In this document: in pieces, positions 51,374-59,759 of the stretch
Layout of the letters: each line of letters opens with the position of its first letter
Position numbering within the stretch: position 1 is the stretch's first letter
Assembly: GCF_013181195.1 (NCBI RefSeq)
Contig: NZ_SMZP01000006.1
Span: forward strand, 1 to 64,000
Direction: 5' to 3'
Source: Caulobacter sp. RHG1
GTDB taxonomy: Bacteria > Pseudomonadota > Alphaproteobacteria > Caulobacterales > Caulobacteraceae
Length of the DNA stretch: 64,000 nucleotides
Translations under genes and position numbers: made by a program
The notes under the pieces: model-generated
Seen by the model: the letters and a program-made list of their open reading frames with translations, nothing else
Database searches by the model: none
What the model was told of the DNA's origin: nothing

Positions 51374-52666
51374 GTGGGGGCGATTGGGTTGCGGCATCTG
51401 AAATCGATCTATGTGCAGGTCCTGGTCGCCATTGCGCTGGGTATCCTGGTCGGGGCGCTTTGGCCGAAGATCGGGGTGGCGGTCAAACCGCTGGGCGACG
51501 CCTTCATCAAGCTGATCAAGCTGGTCATCGCGCCGGTGATCTTCTGCACCGTGGCGGGCGGCATCGCCCGGATGGGCGACATCAAGGCGTTCGGCCGGGT
51601 GGGCGTCAAAGCGCTTCTGTACTTCGAGGTGGTGTCGACGGTGGCTCTGGCGCTGGGCCTGCTGGTCGGGCGCACCCTGCGGCCCGGCGATGGCTTCAAC
51701 ATCGATCCCGCCACCGTCGATCCGTCGATCGCCGCCGGCTATGTCGAGAAAGCCAAGCATGGCGAGGGGCTGGTCGAGTACCTGCTGCACCTGATCCCCG
51801 ACACCTTCGTGGGAGCCTTCGCCGAGGGCAATCTGCTGCAGGTGCTGGTGGTGGCCATCCTGACGGGCTTTGCCTGCACGCGGATGGGCGACTTCGGCGA
51901 CAAGGTCGCCAACGTGCTGGAAGACATCGCCAAGCTGTTCTTCGGCGTCATCCATGTGGTGGTGCGGCTGGCGCCGATCGGGGCGTTCGGGGCCATGGGC
52001 TTCACGATCGGCAAGTACGGGATCGGGGCGCTGATGCAGCTGGGCGCGCTGGTGGCGACCTTCTACCTGACCTCGATCCTGTTCGTGCTGGTGGTGCTGG
52101 GCGCGATCGCCTGGGCCAGCGGCTTCTCGATCCTGCGCTTCCTGGCCTATATCCGCGAGGAGCTGCTGATCGTGCTGGGCACGAGCTCGTCCGAGAGCGT
52201 GCTGCCGCAGATGATGGAGAAGCTGGAGAACGCCGGCGCCAAGCGCTCGATCGTCGGCCTGGTGATCCCCACCGGCTACAGCTTCAATCTGGACGGCACC
52301 AACATCTACATGACCCTGGCCACCCTGTTCCTGGCCCAGGCGACCAACACCCCGATCACGCTTGGCCAGGAACTGGCGTTGCTGGGCGTGGCCATGCTGA
52401 CCTCGAAGGGAGCCTCGGGCGTGACCGGGGCGGGCTTCATCACCCTGGCTGCGACCCTGGCCGTCGTACCCGATATCCCCATCGCGGCCCTGGCCGTGCT
52501 GGTCGGTGTCGACCGGTTCATGAGCGAATGCCGAGCTCTGACCAATCTGGTCGGCAACGGGGTCGCGACCCTGGTCGTGGCGCGTTGGGAAGGCGCTCTG
52601 GACCGCGACCGTTTGTCGCGGGTGCTGCGCGGTGAGCCGGCCGCCGCCGAGCCCGCAGCGTCATAA
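51374..52666 (+). CDS. dctA: Dicarboxylate/amino acid:cation symporter (DctA-like)
   Basis: A 430-residue DAACS-family symporter: [64 protein letters not shown] (the serine-rich motif), and [18 protein letters not shown]. It takes up C4-dicarboxylates such as succinate, fumarate and malate with protons or Na+. The start may be GTG 51374 or TTG 51389; the latter has GGGGG eight bases upstream. It lies just outside the integrative element. Confidence 0.92.
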   Translation: MGAIGLRHLKSIYVQVLVAIALGILVGALWPKIGVAVKPLGDAFIKLIKLVIAPVIFCTVAGGIARMGDIKAFGRVGVKALLYFEVVSTVALALGLLVGRTLRPGDGFNIDPATVDPSIAAGYVEKAKHGEGLVEYLLHLIPDTFVGAFAEGNLLQVLVVAILTGFACTRMGDFGDKVANVLEDIAKLFFGVIHVVVRLAPIGAFGAMGFTIGKYGIGALMQLGALVATFYLTSILFVLVVLGAIAWASGFSILRFLAYIREELLIVLGTSSSESVLPQMMEKLENAGAKRSIVGLVIPTGYSFNLDGTNIYMTLATLFLAQATNTPITLGQELALLGVAMLTSKGASGVTGAGFITLAATLAVVPDIPIAALAVLVGVDRFMSECRALTNLVGNGVATLVVARWEGALDRDRLSRVLRGEPAAAEPAAS

Positions 52667-52886
52667 TCGCAGAGCGCGAACCAGGTCGGAAACTCGCGTC
52701 CAGCCCTGACTCCGCAAGGGAGTCCGGCGTTCGGCGAGCCTTGTGTCGAAAACCCGACGAAAGCGCCGCGACGGGCTCAACCGGTGCGCATGTGCGTTTG
52801 CGCGCATCGGTCGCATAAGGCCCAGCTTGCCCGTCTTGGCGCGCATGTTAGGGTTTCGAATACAACCGCCGTGTGATGTTGGAGAC

Positions 52887-54032
52887 ATGCTGGACTACGC
52901 GCCCCGAGACGATGCCCAACACGCCGACAACGGCCTGCTGACGCTCATCGAAACCATCGAGGCGCTCTCGGCGACCCGCACTATCAGCGAGGTTGCGGAC
53001 GTGGTCCGCAAGGCCGCTCGCCGCATCTCGGGCGCCGACGGCGTGGCCTTCGTGCTGCGCGACAATAACCAGTGCTGGTACTTCGACGAGGATGCGATCG
53101 GCCCGTTGTGGAAGGGCAAGCGCTTCCCGCTGACCGCCTGCATCTCCGGCTGGGCGATGCTGAACCGCCAGACGGTGGTCATCCCCGACATCTATCTGGA
53201 CGACCGCATTCCGCACGACGCCTATCGCCCGACCTTCGTCAAAAGCCTGGTGATGACGCCGGTGCGGATGGAGGACCCGGTAGCCGCCATCGGCGCCTAC
53301 TGGGCGCAGGAGCATACGCCGTCGCCGGAGACGGTGCAGAAGCTGCAGGTCATCGCCCGCGCCACGGCCTCGGCCCTGGAGAGCGGCCGGTTGCACGACA
53401 GCCTGGTCGATGCTCGCCACCACGGCACCTTCCTGCTGCAGGAGCTGGACCACCGGGTGAAGAACACCCTGGCCATCGTCCAGTCGATCTCGCGCCAGAC
53501 CCTGCGCGCGGCGTCTTCGCCGGAAGCCTTCGCCGAGACCTTCGAGAACCGCATCCTGGCCCTGTCCAAGGCCCACGAGCTGCTGACGCGCCGCGCCTGG
53601 GGGCGCGCCCAGCTGGAAGAGATCCTGGATAAGGCCCTGGCCCCGTTCAGCGCCAACCTTTCCGACCGCTTCGACATCATCGGCCCCGCCCTGACCTTCA
53701 GCGCCGAGACCTCGGTGTCGGTGCACATGACCCTGCACGAGCTGGCGGTGAACGCGGCCAAGCACGGCGCGTTGTCGACGGCCGACGGGCGGATCGTCAT
53801 TCGCTGGAGCGTCGAAGAGACGGCGAGCCCGCCGATGCTGACCCTGACCTGGCGCGAGGTTGGCGGCCCGCCGATCGTCGGCACGCCCGAGCGCAAGGGT
53901 TTCGGGTCGCAGATGATCACCCGCGGCCTGGCGCGCGACCTGGGCGGCAAGGCCACCCTCGATTTCACGCCGGACGGCGTCATCTACACCCTGCGCGCGC
54001 CGCTTTCACAACGGATGAGTCTCGCTGCATGA
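52887..54032 (+). CDS. GAF-domain HWE-type sensor histidine kinase
   Basis: A 381-residue cytoplasmic kinase without membrane segments. A GAF domain (about 20-165) precedes the HWE/HisKA_2 dimerisation region with His189 (LLQELDHRVKNTLAIVQSISRQTLR) and an ATPase domain (LTLHELAVNAAKHGAL...ADGRIVIRW, GFGSQMITRGLARDLGG). Its partner is the receiver protein 13 bp downstream. HWE kinases with stand-alone receivers are typical of general-stress and blue-light signalling in alphaproteobacteria; the signal here is unknown. Confidence 0.92.
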   Translation: MLDYAPRDDAQHADNGLLTLIETIEALSATRTISEVADVVRKAARRISGADGVAFVLRDNNQCWYFDEDAIGPLWKGKRFPLTACISGWAMLNRQTVVIPDIYLDDRIPHDAYRPTFVKSLVMTPVRMEDPVAAIGAYWAQEHTPSPETVQKLQVIARATASALESGRLHDSLVDARHHGTFLLQELDHRVKNTLAIVQSISRQTLRAASSPEAFAETFENRILALSKAHELLTRRAWGRAQLEEILDKALAPFSANLSDRFDIIGPALTFSAETSVSVHMTLHELAVNAAKHGALSTADGRIVIRWSVEETASPPMLTLTWREVGGPPIVGTPERKGFGSQMITRGLARDLGGKATLDFTPDGVIYTLRAPLSQRMSLAA

Positions 54033-54045
54033 GCTGGCTGGCCGC

Positions 54046-54399
54046 ATGAAATCCAAGGTGATGATCGTCGAGGACGAGGCCCTGGTGGCCATGATGGTCG
54101 AGGACATGCTCGACGATCTGGGCTGCGAAGTCGCCGGGTCGTTCGGCGCGGTCGGAGACGCCTTGGCCTGGCTGGGCGGCGAAGATCCTCAACCCGACGG
54201 CGCGGTGCTGGACGTCAATATCGGCGGCGAGATGGTCTTTCCCGTCGCCGAGCAGCTGCGCGAGCGCGGCGTGCCGTTCGTGTTCGCCACCGGCTATGGC
54301 GACCTGCCGCGCAAGGGCTTCGAGAGCATCGAGGTGCTGGCCAAGCCGATCAATGTCGGCCAGCTGCGGGTGGCGGTGAACAAGTTCCGCCCCGACTGA
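54046..54399 (+). CDS. Stand-alone response regulator receiver
   Basis: A 117-residue CheY-like receiver: acidic pair VEDEAL, phospho-acceptor Asp56 in GAVLDVNIGG, Thr in FATGYG and Lys in VLAKPI. No output domain. Encoded next to the HWE kinase, with which it should form a two-component pair. Confidence 0.93.
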   Translation: MKSKVMIVEDEALVAMMVEDMLDDLGCEVAGSFGAVGDALAWLGGEDPQPDGAVLDVNIGGEMVFPVAEQLRERGVPFVFATGYGDLPRKGFESIEVLAKPINVGQLRVAVNKFRPD

Positions 54400-54406
54400 C
54401 CTCGTC

Positions 54407-55576
54407 CTAGAGGTACTTCATCCACGGCTGATCGCTGCGGCGCTTGAGGGCGCCAAACCAGCGGCACGCGTACCAGCAGGGCGCGGCGACGACGGCCGAC
54501 AGCAGCCATAGCGACGCGACGTTCGGCAGGCCGAACACCTCGCCCTGGTTGGGCCCGAACACGGCCGTGGCCAGCAGGTGCAGCAGGTGCAGGCCGTAGA
54601 GGTGGAGGAGGTAGAAGAACAGCGGCGCGCCGCCGAACACCGCCACGGCGATGGCCAGGCGGTCGGGGATCTTCTCCAGGCCTGCCAGCAACAGGGCGCC
54701 GACGCCCAGGGTCAGCAGCAGGAAGTCGGCCGAGGGCGGGTATTTCTGCAGGTTCAGCACGCTCATCATCGTGCCGAGCGCGGTGGGCTGGACGCTCCAC
54801 GGCGTCGGATCGCCATAGAGGTTCGTCGCGCGGAGCAGGGCAAACAGCAGCAGCATCGCCAGACCTGAGAGCACCAGCTTGCGGCGGCGGCTCAAGGCCT
54901 CCTGCCGGAACCAAGGGCCGATGGCGTAACCCAGGGCCGCGACGCCGATCCAGGGCAGCAGCGGATACGAGGTGCGGGCTCGCGCGCCCCAGGGCAGTTC
55001 GATGAAGCCGCGATCGTGCAGGATGGCCCACAGAGCGTGGCCGGGCTGGCCCGGCTCGAAGGCGATCGGGTCGAGCAGGTTGTGGCCCAGGATGATGACG
55101 ACGCCGACGGCGATCAGGGCGGCGCGCGGCAGATGGACCAGCGCGGCCAGGGCGATCATCGACAGGCCGATGGCCCAGATGACCTGCAGGTAGATCACCG
55201 GCGGGTTCAGCGAGAAATTCCAGGCGAAGCCGACAAGCGTGAGCTCCAGCGCGACCAGGAACAGGCCGCGCTTGAACAGGAAGCCCGAGGCCGCCGCCGC
55301 GCCGCCGCTCTTGGCCGCGTAGAGGAAGGCGGCCAGACCGGTCAGGGCCAGGAACACCGGCGCGCACAGGTGCGCGGCCATCCGGGTGAAGAACAGGTCC
55401 GGCGGCGTCGTGGCCAGGTTCATCGGGTCCGACACCTGGGCGTGGATGAAGAAGAACTCCCGCGTGTGGTCGACCAGCATCAGCAGCATCACGAGGCCGC
55501 GCAGGGCGTCGATCGAACGGATGCGCGCGGTGGGGGCGGGTGAGGGCGGGGCGGCGACAGCGACGGTTGACAGCAT
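54407..55576 (-). CDS. DUF1624/HGSNAT-type multipass membrane protein
   Basis: A 389-residue protein with about ten TM helices. The N-terminal ARIRSIDALRGLVMLLMLVDHTREFFF is the signature of the heparan-glucosaminide N-acetyltransferase-like/DUF1624 family, whose conserved His and Arg lie in the first helices. Such bacterial proteins are presumed membrane acyltransferases; the substrate is unknown. It is convergent with the receiver gene and divergent from the siderophore receptor. Confidence 0.88.
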   Translation of the reverse strand: MLSTVAVAAPPSPAPTARIRSIDALRGLVMLLMLVDHTREFFFIHAQVSDPMNLATTPPDLFFTRMAAHLCAPVFLALTGLAAFLYAAKSGGAAAASGFLFKRGLFLVALELTLVGFAWNFSLNPPVIYLQVIWAIGLSMIALAALVHLPRAALIAVGVVIILGHNLLDPIAFEPGQPGHALWAILHDRGFIELPWGARARTSYPLLPWIGVAALGYAIGPWFRQEALSRRRKLVLSGLAMLLLFALLRATNLYGDPTPWSVQPTALGTMMSVLNLQKYPPSADFLLLTLGVGALLLAGLEKIPDRLAIAVAVFGGAPLFFYLLHLYGLHLLHLLATAVFGPNQGEVFGLPNVASLWLLSAVVAAPCWYACRWFGALKRRSDQPWMKYL

Positions 55577-55630
55577 GGCGAGGTTTCGATTAGCCGATAC
55601 AATATAACATTACAAACGGAGTTTCCGGTC

Positions 55631-57694
55631 TTGCCTTCGCTTTCGAGCTGCGCGGTCGCGTGCCTGTTGTCCGCGTCCGGTGTCGACGCCGCGCCTCTTC
55701 CCGAAGCGGAGGCGGTCGAGGCGATCGTGATCCTGGGCCGGCGCGACGCGGCCGCCGACGTCACGCTCAGCGCCGGGCGGGTCACCGAGCTGATGTCGCC
55801 GTCCAGCCGCTCGATCGAGCGCGACCTGCTGCAGGCGGTCGGGGCCTCGCGCCTGTCCGACGCGCTTGAGCTGGTCAGCGGCGTCAGCCAGCAGAACAAC
55901 CGCGGCGGGGTCATGGACAACTTCGCCATCCGCGGGTTCTTAGGGACCCCCGACGGCGGGGCCGAGTACTATGTCGACGGGTTCCTGGCCAACCGGGGCT
56001 TGGCCCCGCCGCGGGATCCTGCGACGGCCGAGCGGGTCGAGCTGCTGAAAGGTCCGGCCGGCGCCCTGTTCGGCGACATCGATCCGGCGGGCCGGGTCAA
56101 TATCGTCTCCAAGACCCCGCGCTTCACGCGGCAGGCCGAGGCGGCGGCGACCGTCGGCTCGTTCGGCCTCAGGCGCGGCGAGCTGGACCTGACCGGTCCG
56201 CTGACAGACACCCTGGCCGCCCGCCTGGTGGTGGCGCATGAGGAGAGCGACGGCTGGCGCGACTTCGTCACGCTGAACCGCACGGCCATCGCCCCGTCGC
56301 TCACCTGGAAGCCCAAGGACGGCCTGCGCCTGACTTACGTTGGCGAGATCACCCGCTACGACACGCCGTTCGACCGCGGCCAGCCGGCGATCAACGGTGA
56401 CGCCTTGGCCCTGCCGGCCTCGGCCTTCTTTGGCGAGCCCGGCGACGGGGTCACCGAGTTTCGCAACAAGCGCCATCAGCTGAGCGGCGAGGCGGCGCTG
56501 GGCGGGACCTGGAGCCTGAACGGGGGCCTGGCCTATCGCGAGGGCACGCTGAAGGGCTTTTCCAGCGACCAGTCACGGCTGGTCGGCGACACCCTATGGC
56601 GCCAGCGCCGGCAGCGCGATTTCGCGGTCGAGGACTGGTCGGGCCGGCTGGAGCTGAACGGCGACATCCAGGCCGGGCCTGGTCATCACCATGTCAGCAT
56701 CGGCCTCAAGGGCTACACGCTGGACTTCCAGGAACGCTTCCTGCGCCGCAACCCGACGGCGGCCGCGCCGTACCCGATCAACGTCTTCAATCCGGTCTAC
56801 GGCGGCCAGGCTCTGCCACTTCTTCCGTTTACGGATAATCACGAGACTCGCCGCGTCACCACCGTCTACGTCCAGGACCTGTGGGAGGTCACCGACCGCC
56901 TCAGCCTGACCGGCGGGGTGCGCTATGACGACTACGTCCAGAAGATCCGCAACAACCGCACCGGCGCGACGGGGCGGACGGAGGGCCAGCCGCTCGACTA
57001 TCGCCTGGCCGGCCGCTACCGGCTGACCGACGCCTGGGCGCTGCACGCCAGCTGGGGTCAGTCGTTCGTGCTGAACTCGGGCACCGGCCGGGACGGGACC
57101 GGCTTCGCGCCGGAAACGGCCAAGGGCTATGAGGTCGGGGTCTCGGGGACCTGGGCCGGCGTCGACATCGGCCTGACTGCTTTCGACATCGAAAAGCGCG
57201 GCATCCTGACCAGCGACCCGACCGATCCCAACTTCCTGGCCCCGGTCGGCCGCCTGACCAGCAAGGGCGTCGAGTTTGACGGCTCCATGAAGTTGGGACA
57301 GGGCTGGCAGCTGGTGGCCAACTACGCCTGGACCAAGGCCCGGGCCGACGACAGCGCCTTCGCCAGTCCGGATGTGCTGAACGTGCCCAAGCACTCGGGC
57401 GGGCTGTTCGTGGTCGGGCGTTTCCCGACTGGGCGGGGGACCAACTGGTCGATGACCGCCGGCGCGGCCTATCAGGGCGACCGCGCCGCGGGGCTGGACG
57501 GCAGCGGCGTCCAGTTGCCGGCCTATTGGAAGGCCAAGGCGGCGGTCGACTACGGCCTTACCCCGGCCCTGACGGTCAGGGCCGAGGTCGACAACCTGTT
57601 CGACGCGCGCTACGCGGCCAGCTCCTACAGCCCGGTCTGGATCTTCCCGGGCGCGCCACGCACGTTCAAGGTCTCGCTGCGGCTCAAGCTGTAG
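55631..57694 (+). CDS. TonB-dependent siderophore-type receptor
   Basis: A 687-residue receptor of the FpvA/FhuE-like class: short signal (LSSCAVACLLSASGVDA), plug with RVTELMSPSSRSIERDLLQ, ALELVSGVSQQNNRGGVMDNFAIRGF, RVELLKGPAGALFGDIDPAGRVNIVSKTP and a barrel ending VWIFPGAPRTFKVSLRLKL. The 'GDIDPAGRVNIVSKTP' block is typical of siderophore receptors. The start is TTG. Its stop overlaps the stop of the convergent PepSY gene by 11 bases. Confidence 0.92.
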   Translation: MPSLSSCAVACLLSASGVDAAPLPEAEAVEAIVILGRRDAAADVTLSAGRVTELMSPSSRSIERDLLQAVGASRLSDALELVSGVSQQNNRGGVMDNFAIRGFLGTPDGGAEYYVDGFLANRGLAPPRDPATAERVELLKGPAGALFGDIDPAGRVNIVSKTPRFTRQAEAAATVGSFGLRRGELDLTGPLTDTLAARLVVAHEESDGWRDFVTLNRTAIAPSLTWKPKDGLRLTYVGEITRYDTPFDRGQPAINGDALALPASAFFGEPGDGVTEFRNKRHQLSGEAALGGTWSLNGGLAYREGTLKGFSSDQSRLVGDTLWRQRRQRDFAVEDWSGRLELNGDIQAGPGHHHVSIGLKGYTLDFQERFLRRNPTAAAPYPINVFNPVYGGQALPLLPFTDNHETRRVTTVYVQDLWEVTDRLSLTGGVRYDDYVQKIRNNRTGATGRTEGQPLDYRLAGRYRLTDAWALHASWGQSFVLNSGTGRDGTGFAPETAKGYEVGVSGTWAGVDIGLTAFDIEKRGILTSDPTDPNFLAPVGRLTSKGVEFDGSMKLGQGWQLVANYAWTKARADDSAFASPDVLNVPKHSGGLFVVGRFPTGRGTNWSMTAGAAYQGDRAAGLDGSGVQLPAYWKAKAAVDYGLTPALTVRAEVDNLFDARYAASSYSPVWIFPGAPRTFKVSLRLKL

Positions 57695-59195
57695 CCTTCG
57701 GCCGGCTCAGCCAGACCGAGCCGGCCAGGATCGCCGCGGTGGCGATCAGCGACGCATCGATGATCCAGGCGACCGGATCGGCGATCCGCCCGGCATTGAC
57801 CGCGACGTGGACGATCGCGGTCAGCACCAGGAAGCCGGCGGTGGCCAGGCGCAGGGCGGCCGAGATCGCCTTCGGCGTCCAGGCGATCGCCGTCGCCGTG
57901 GCCAGCAGGGTGACCGCGCCCCACACCGCCACCGGCGGCGCGGGGACGACCAGGGCTGCCAGGGCCGAGACGGCGTAGCCCAGCGGCTGGCTCCAGACGA
58001 AGGCGGTCCAGACCCGTTCCCAGCGTGGCGCGGGGCGGCCCTTGTCGCGACGGCGGGCCAGCCAGATGGCGACGCCGCTGGAGGTCACCGAGGTCAGCCC
58101 CAGGCCCAGCAGCAGATAGGCGACCTTGATTGGCCAGCCGCCGAACCAGCCAAAGTGCAGCGGGGTCATGGTCGCCAGCACGCGCAGGCCGACCGAACCA
58201 CTCTCGTAGCCGACCTCGCCCAGGATCTTGGCCGTTCCGTCGACGATCACGGTCTCGCCGCGCGACAGCCGGCCCTCGGTGACCAGGTTGACGCTGGCGT
58301 GCTGGCCGGTCTCGCCGGGGTGCTCGACATAGAGATAGCTCGCGCGGGCGTCGGGATAGCGGGCCTTGAGGTTGGTCAGGATCGCCGCGATGTCGATGAC
58401 CTTGGCGGCCGGGCGCGGATCGTCCTTGACGCTGGGCCCAGTGAACAGGGCGTAGGCCTTGCTGGTGTCGCCCTTGAAGGTGGCCAGGGCCAGGACGCCG
58501 ACGATGATCAGGGTCAGGCCCAGGAAGGCGCCGGTCAGCGAGACGATCAGGTGGAAGGGCAGGCCCCACACGGAGATGCGGTTGTGCAGGTCGGCTTCCT
58601 GCAGGCGCTTGGAGCCGCCCCACCGAAACGCGAAGGCGTCCTTGAACACGCGCGGATGCGACAGCACGCCCGAGACCAGCGACGACAGCAGGGCCACGCC
58701 CGTCAGGCCGACGATGAAGCCGCCCCAGGCGCGGGGCAGGTGCAGCACGGTGTGCAACGTGGCCTGGAAGGTGGACCAGGGGGTCTTCTGTTCGCCGACC
58801 AGCTTGCCGGTGGCGTCGGCGTACCAGGTGTGCTCGCCGCCCTGGGCGTCGTCGCCGTGTACGGACAGGCGCGGCGAGGAAGGCTCGGGCAGGCGGATGA
58901 AGAGGTCGTGAGCCTTGGGGTTCTTGGCCAGGACCGCGCGGAAGGCCGCGTCGGCGGCCTGAGGCGACACCTCGTGCAGCACGGGTCTCTCCGGCTGCTC
59001 CCAGCGCATGAACTCATAGGTGAAGACGGCGATCGAGCCGGAGAAGCAGACGACGTAGATCAGCGCCGCGAAGGCCAGGCCCAGGGCCGAGTGGCCGGCC
59101 AGCATGGCGCGCACGAACTCGGCGGGGACCTTGGGCCAGATCGGCTTGCCGACTTTCGGTTTCGCCTTGGTCGGCGCGGTGGTCGAGCCGTCCAT
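57684..59195 (-). CDS. PepSY-associated TM protein (iron-uptake type)
   Basis: A 503-residue membrane protein with an N-terminal TM (HSALGLAFAALIYVVCFSGSIAVF), a periplasmic PepSY-like region, further TMs (LHLPRAWGGFIVGLTGVALLSSLVSGVLSHPRVF; GLPFHLIVSLTGAFLGLTLIIVG), and a C-terminal helical bundle. PepSY_TM proteins next to TonB receptors are linked to siderophore/ferric reduction at the inner membrane. Its ATG follows directly after the stop of the upstream membrane-protein gene, so it is the third gene of that operon. Confidence 0.9.
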   Translation of the reverse strand: MDGSTTAPTKAKPKVGKPIWPKVPAEFVRAMLAGHSALGLAFAALIYVVCFSGSIAVFTYEFMRWEQPERPVLHEVSPQAADAAFRAVLAKNPKAHDLFIRLPEPSSPRLSVHGDDAQGGEHTWYADATGKLVGEQKTPWSTFQATLHTVLHLPRAWGGFIVGLTGVALLSSLVSGVLSHPRVFKDAFAFRWGGSKRLQEADLHNRISVWGLPFHLIVSLTGAFLGLTLIIVGVLALATFKGDTSKAYALFTGPSVKDDPRPAAKVIDIAAILTNLKARYPDARASYLYVEHPGETGQHASVNLVTEGRLSRGETVIVDGTAKILGEVGYESGSVGLRVLATMTPLHFGWFGGWPIKVAYLLLGLGLTSVTSSGVAIWLARRRDKGRPAPRWERVWTAFVWSQPLGYAVSALAALVVPAPPVAVWGAVTLLATATAIAWTPKAISAALRLATAGFLVLTAIVHVAVNAGRIADPVAWIIDASLIATAAILAGSVWLSRPKATA

Positions 59196-59759
59196 CTAGA
59201 GCGCTCCCTTCAGGAAGGCCGCGCCCAGGGTGACGACCGAGACGCCGACCAGCACGGCGGTGGCGCGCAGGATCTTGTCGTCCGACAGGGTCCAGGCCAT
59301 GCCGCCGGCCCACAGGAACGGCACCATCAGCCCGCCGATGACCATGCGGCTCTGGATCTGTCCGGGCGCGCAGATGGCGACCGCCAGGCCGCAGCCCATG
59401 GCGGCGATCCCGGCCAGCGGCCCGGCCAGGAAGCCGCGCAGCCAGCCGCGCCAGACGACTCGCTTGCGGTCCGACGGCTCGGGCGCCAGTTCGCGGGCGG
59501 CCTTCTTCTTGGCGTTGCGACGCTCGACGCCGGCGGCGACGAGCGCCAGCGCCACCATCGAGGCCAGGGTCAGCATGGCGAACGGTCCGCGCGCGGCGCC
59601 CATCAGCGGGACCGAGGCGGCGACCGCCAGAACCAGAAGGCCCCAGCCGCCGGCGATCAGCCACGGCCGTTCGGGGCTGGGCCGATCCCAGGCCCGCTTG
59701 AGCAGGACCGCGCCCGCCAGCGGCAATGGCGAGAGCGCCAGGGCCCAGAGAGGGCTCAC
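59196..59759 (-). CDS. Small membrane protein of iron-uptake operon
   Basis: A 187-residue protein with five to six hydrophobic segments (WALALSPLPLAGAVLL, GPFAMLTLASMVALALVAAG, GFLAGPLAGIAAMGCGLAVAI, LMVPFLWAGGMAWTL, AVLVGVSVVTLGAAFL) and a basic cytoplasmic loop (ERRNAKKKAARE). The start overlaps the receptor gene stop by ATGA. Size and setting recall DUF3649/DUF3325 iron-uptake accessory proteins, but I do not assign a function. Confidence 0.8.
   Translation of the reverse strand: MSPLWALALSPLPLAGAVLLKRAWDRPSPERPWLIAGGWGLLVLAVAASVPLMGAARGPFAMLTLASMVALALVAAGVERRNAKKKAARELAPEPSDRKRVVWRGWLRGFLAGPLAGIAAMGCGLAVAICAPGQIQSRMVIGGLMVPFLWAGGMAWTLSDDKILRATAVLVGVSVVTLGAAFLKGAL

Noticed and set aside
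55598..55618. ACAATATAACATTACAA before the siderophore receptor as a GntR-type box
   Set aside because: Arm spacing does not fit TTGT-N3-ACAA, and the gene belongs to an iron-type locus outside the cluster.
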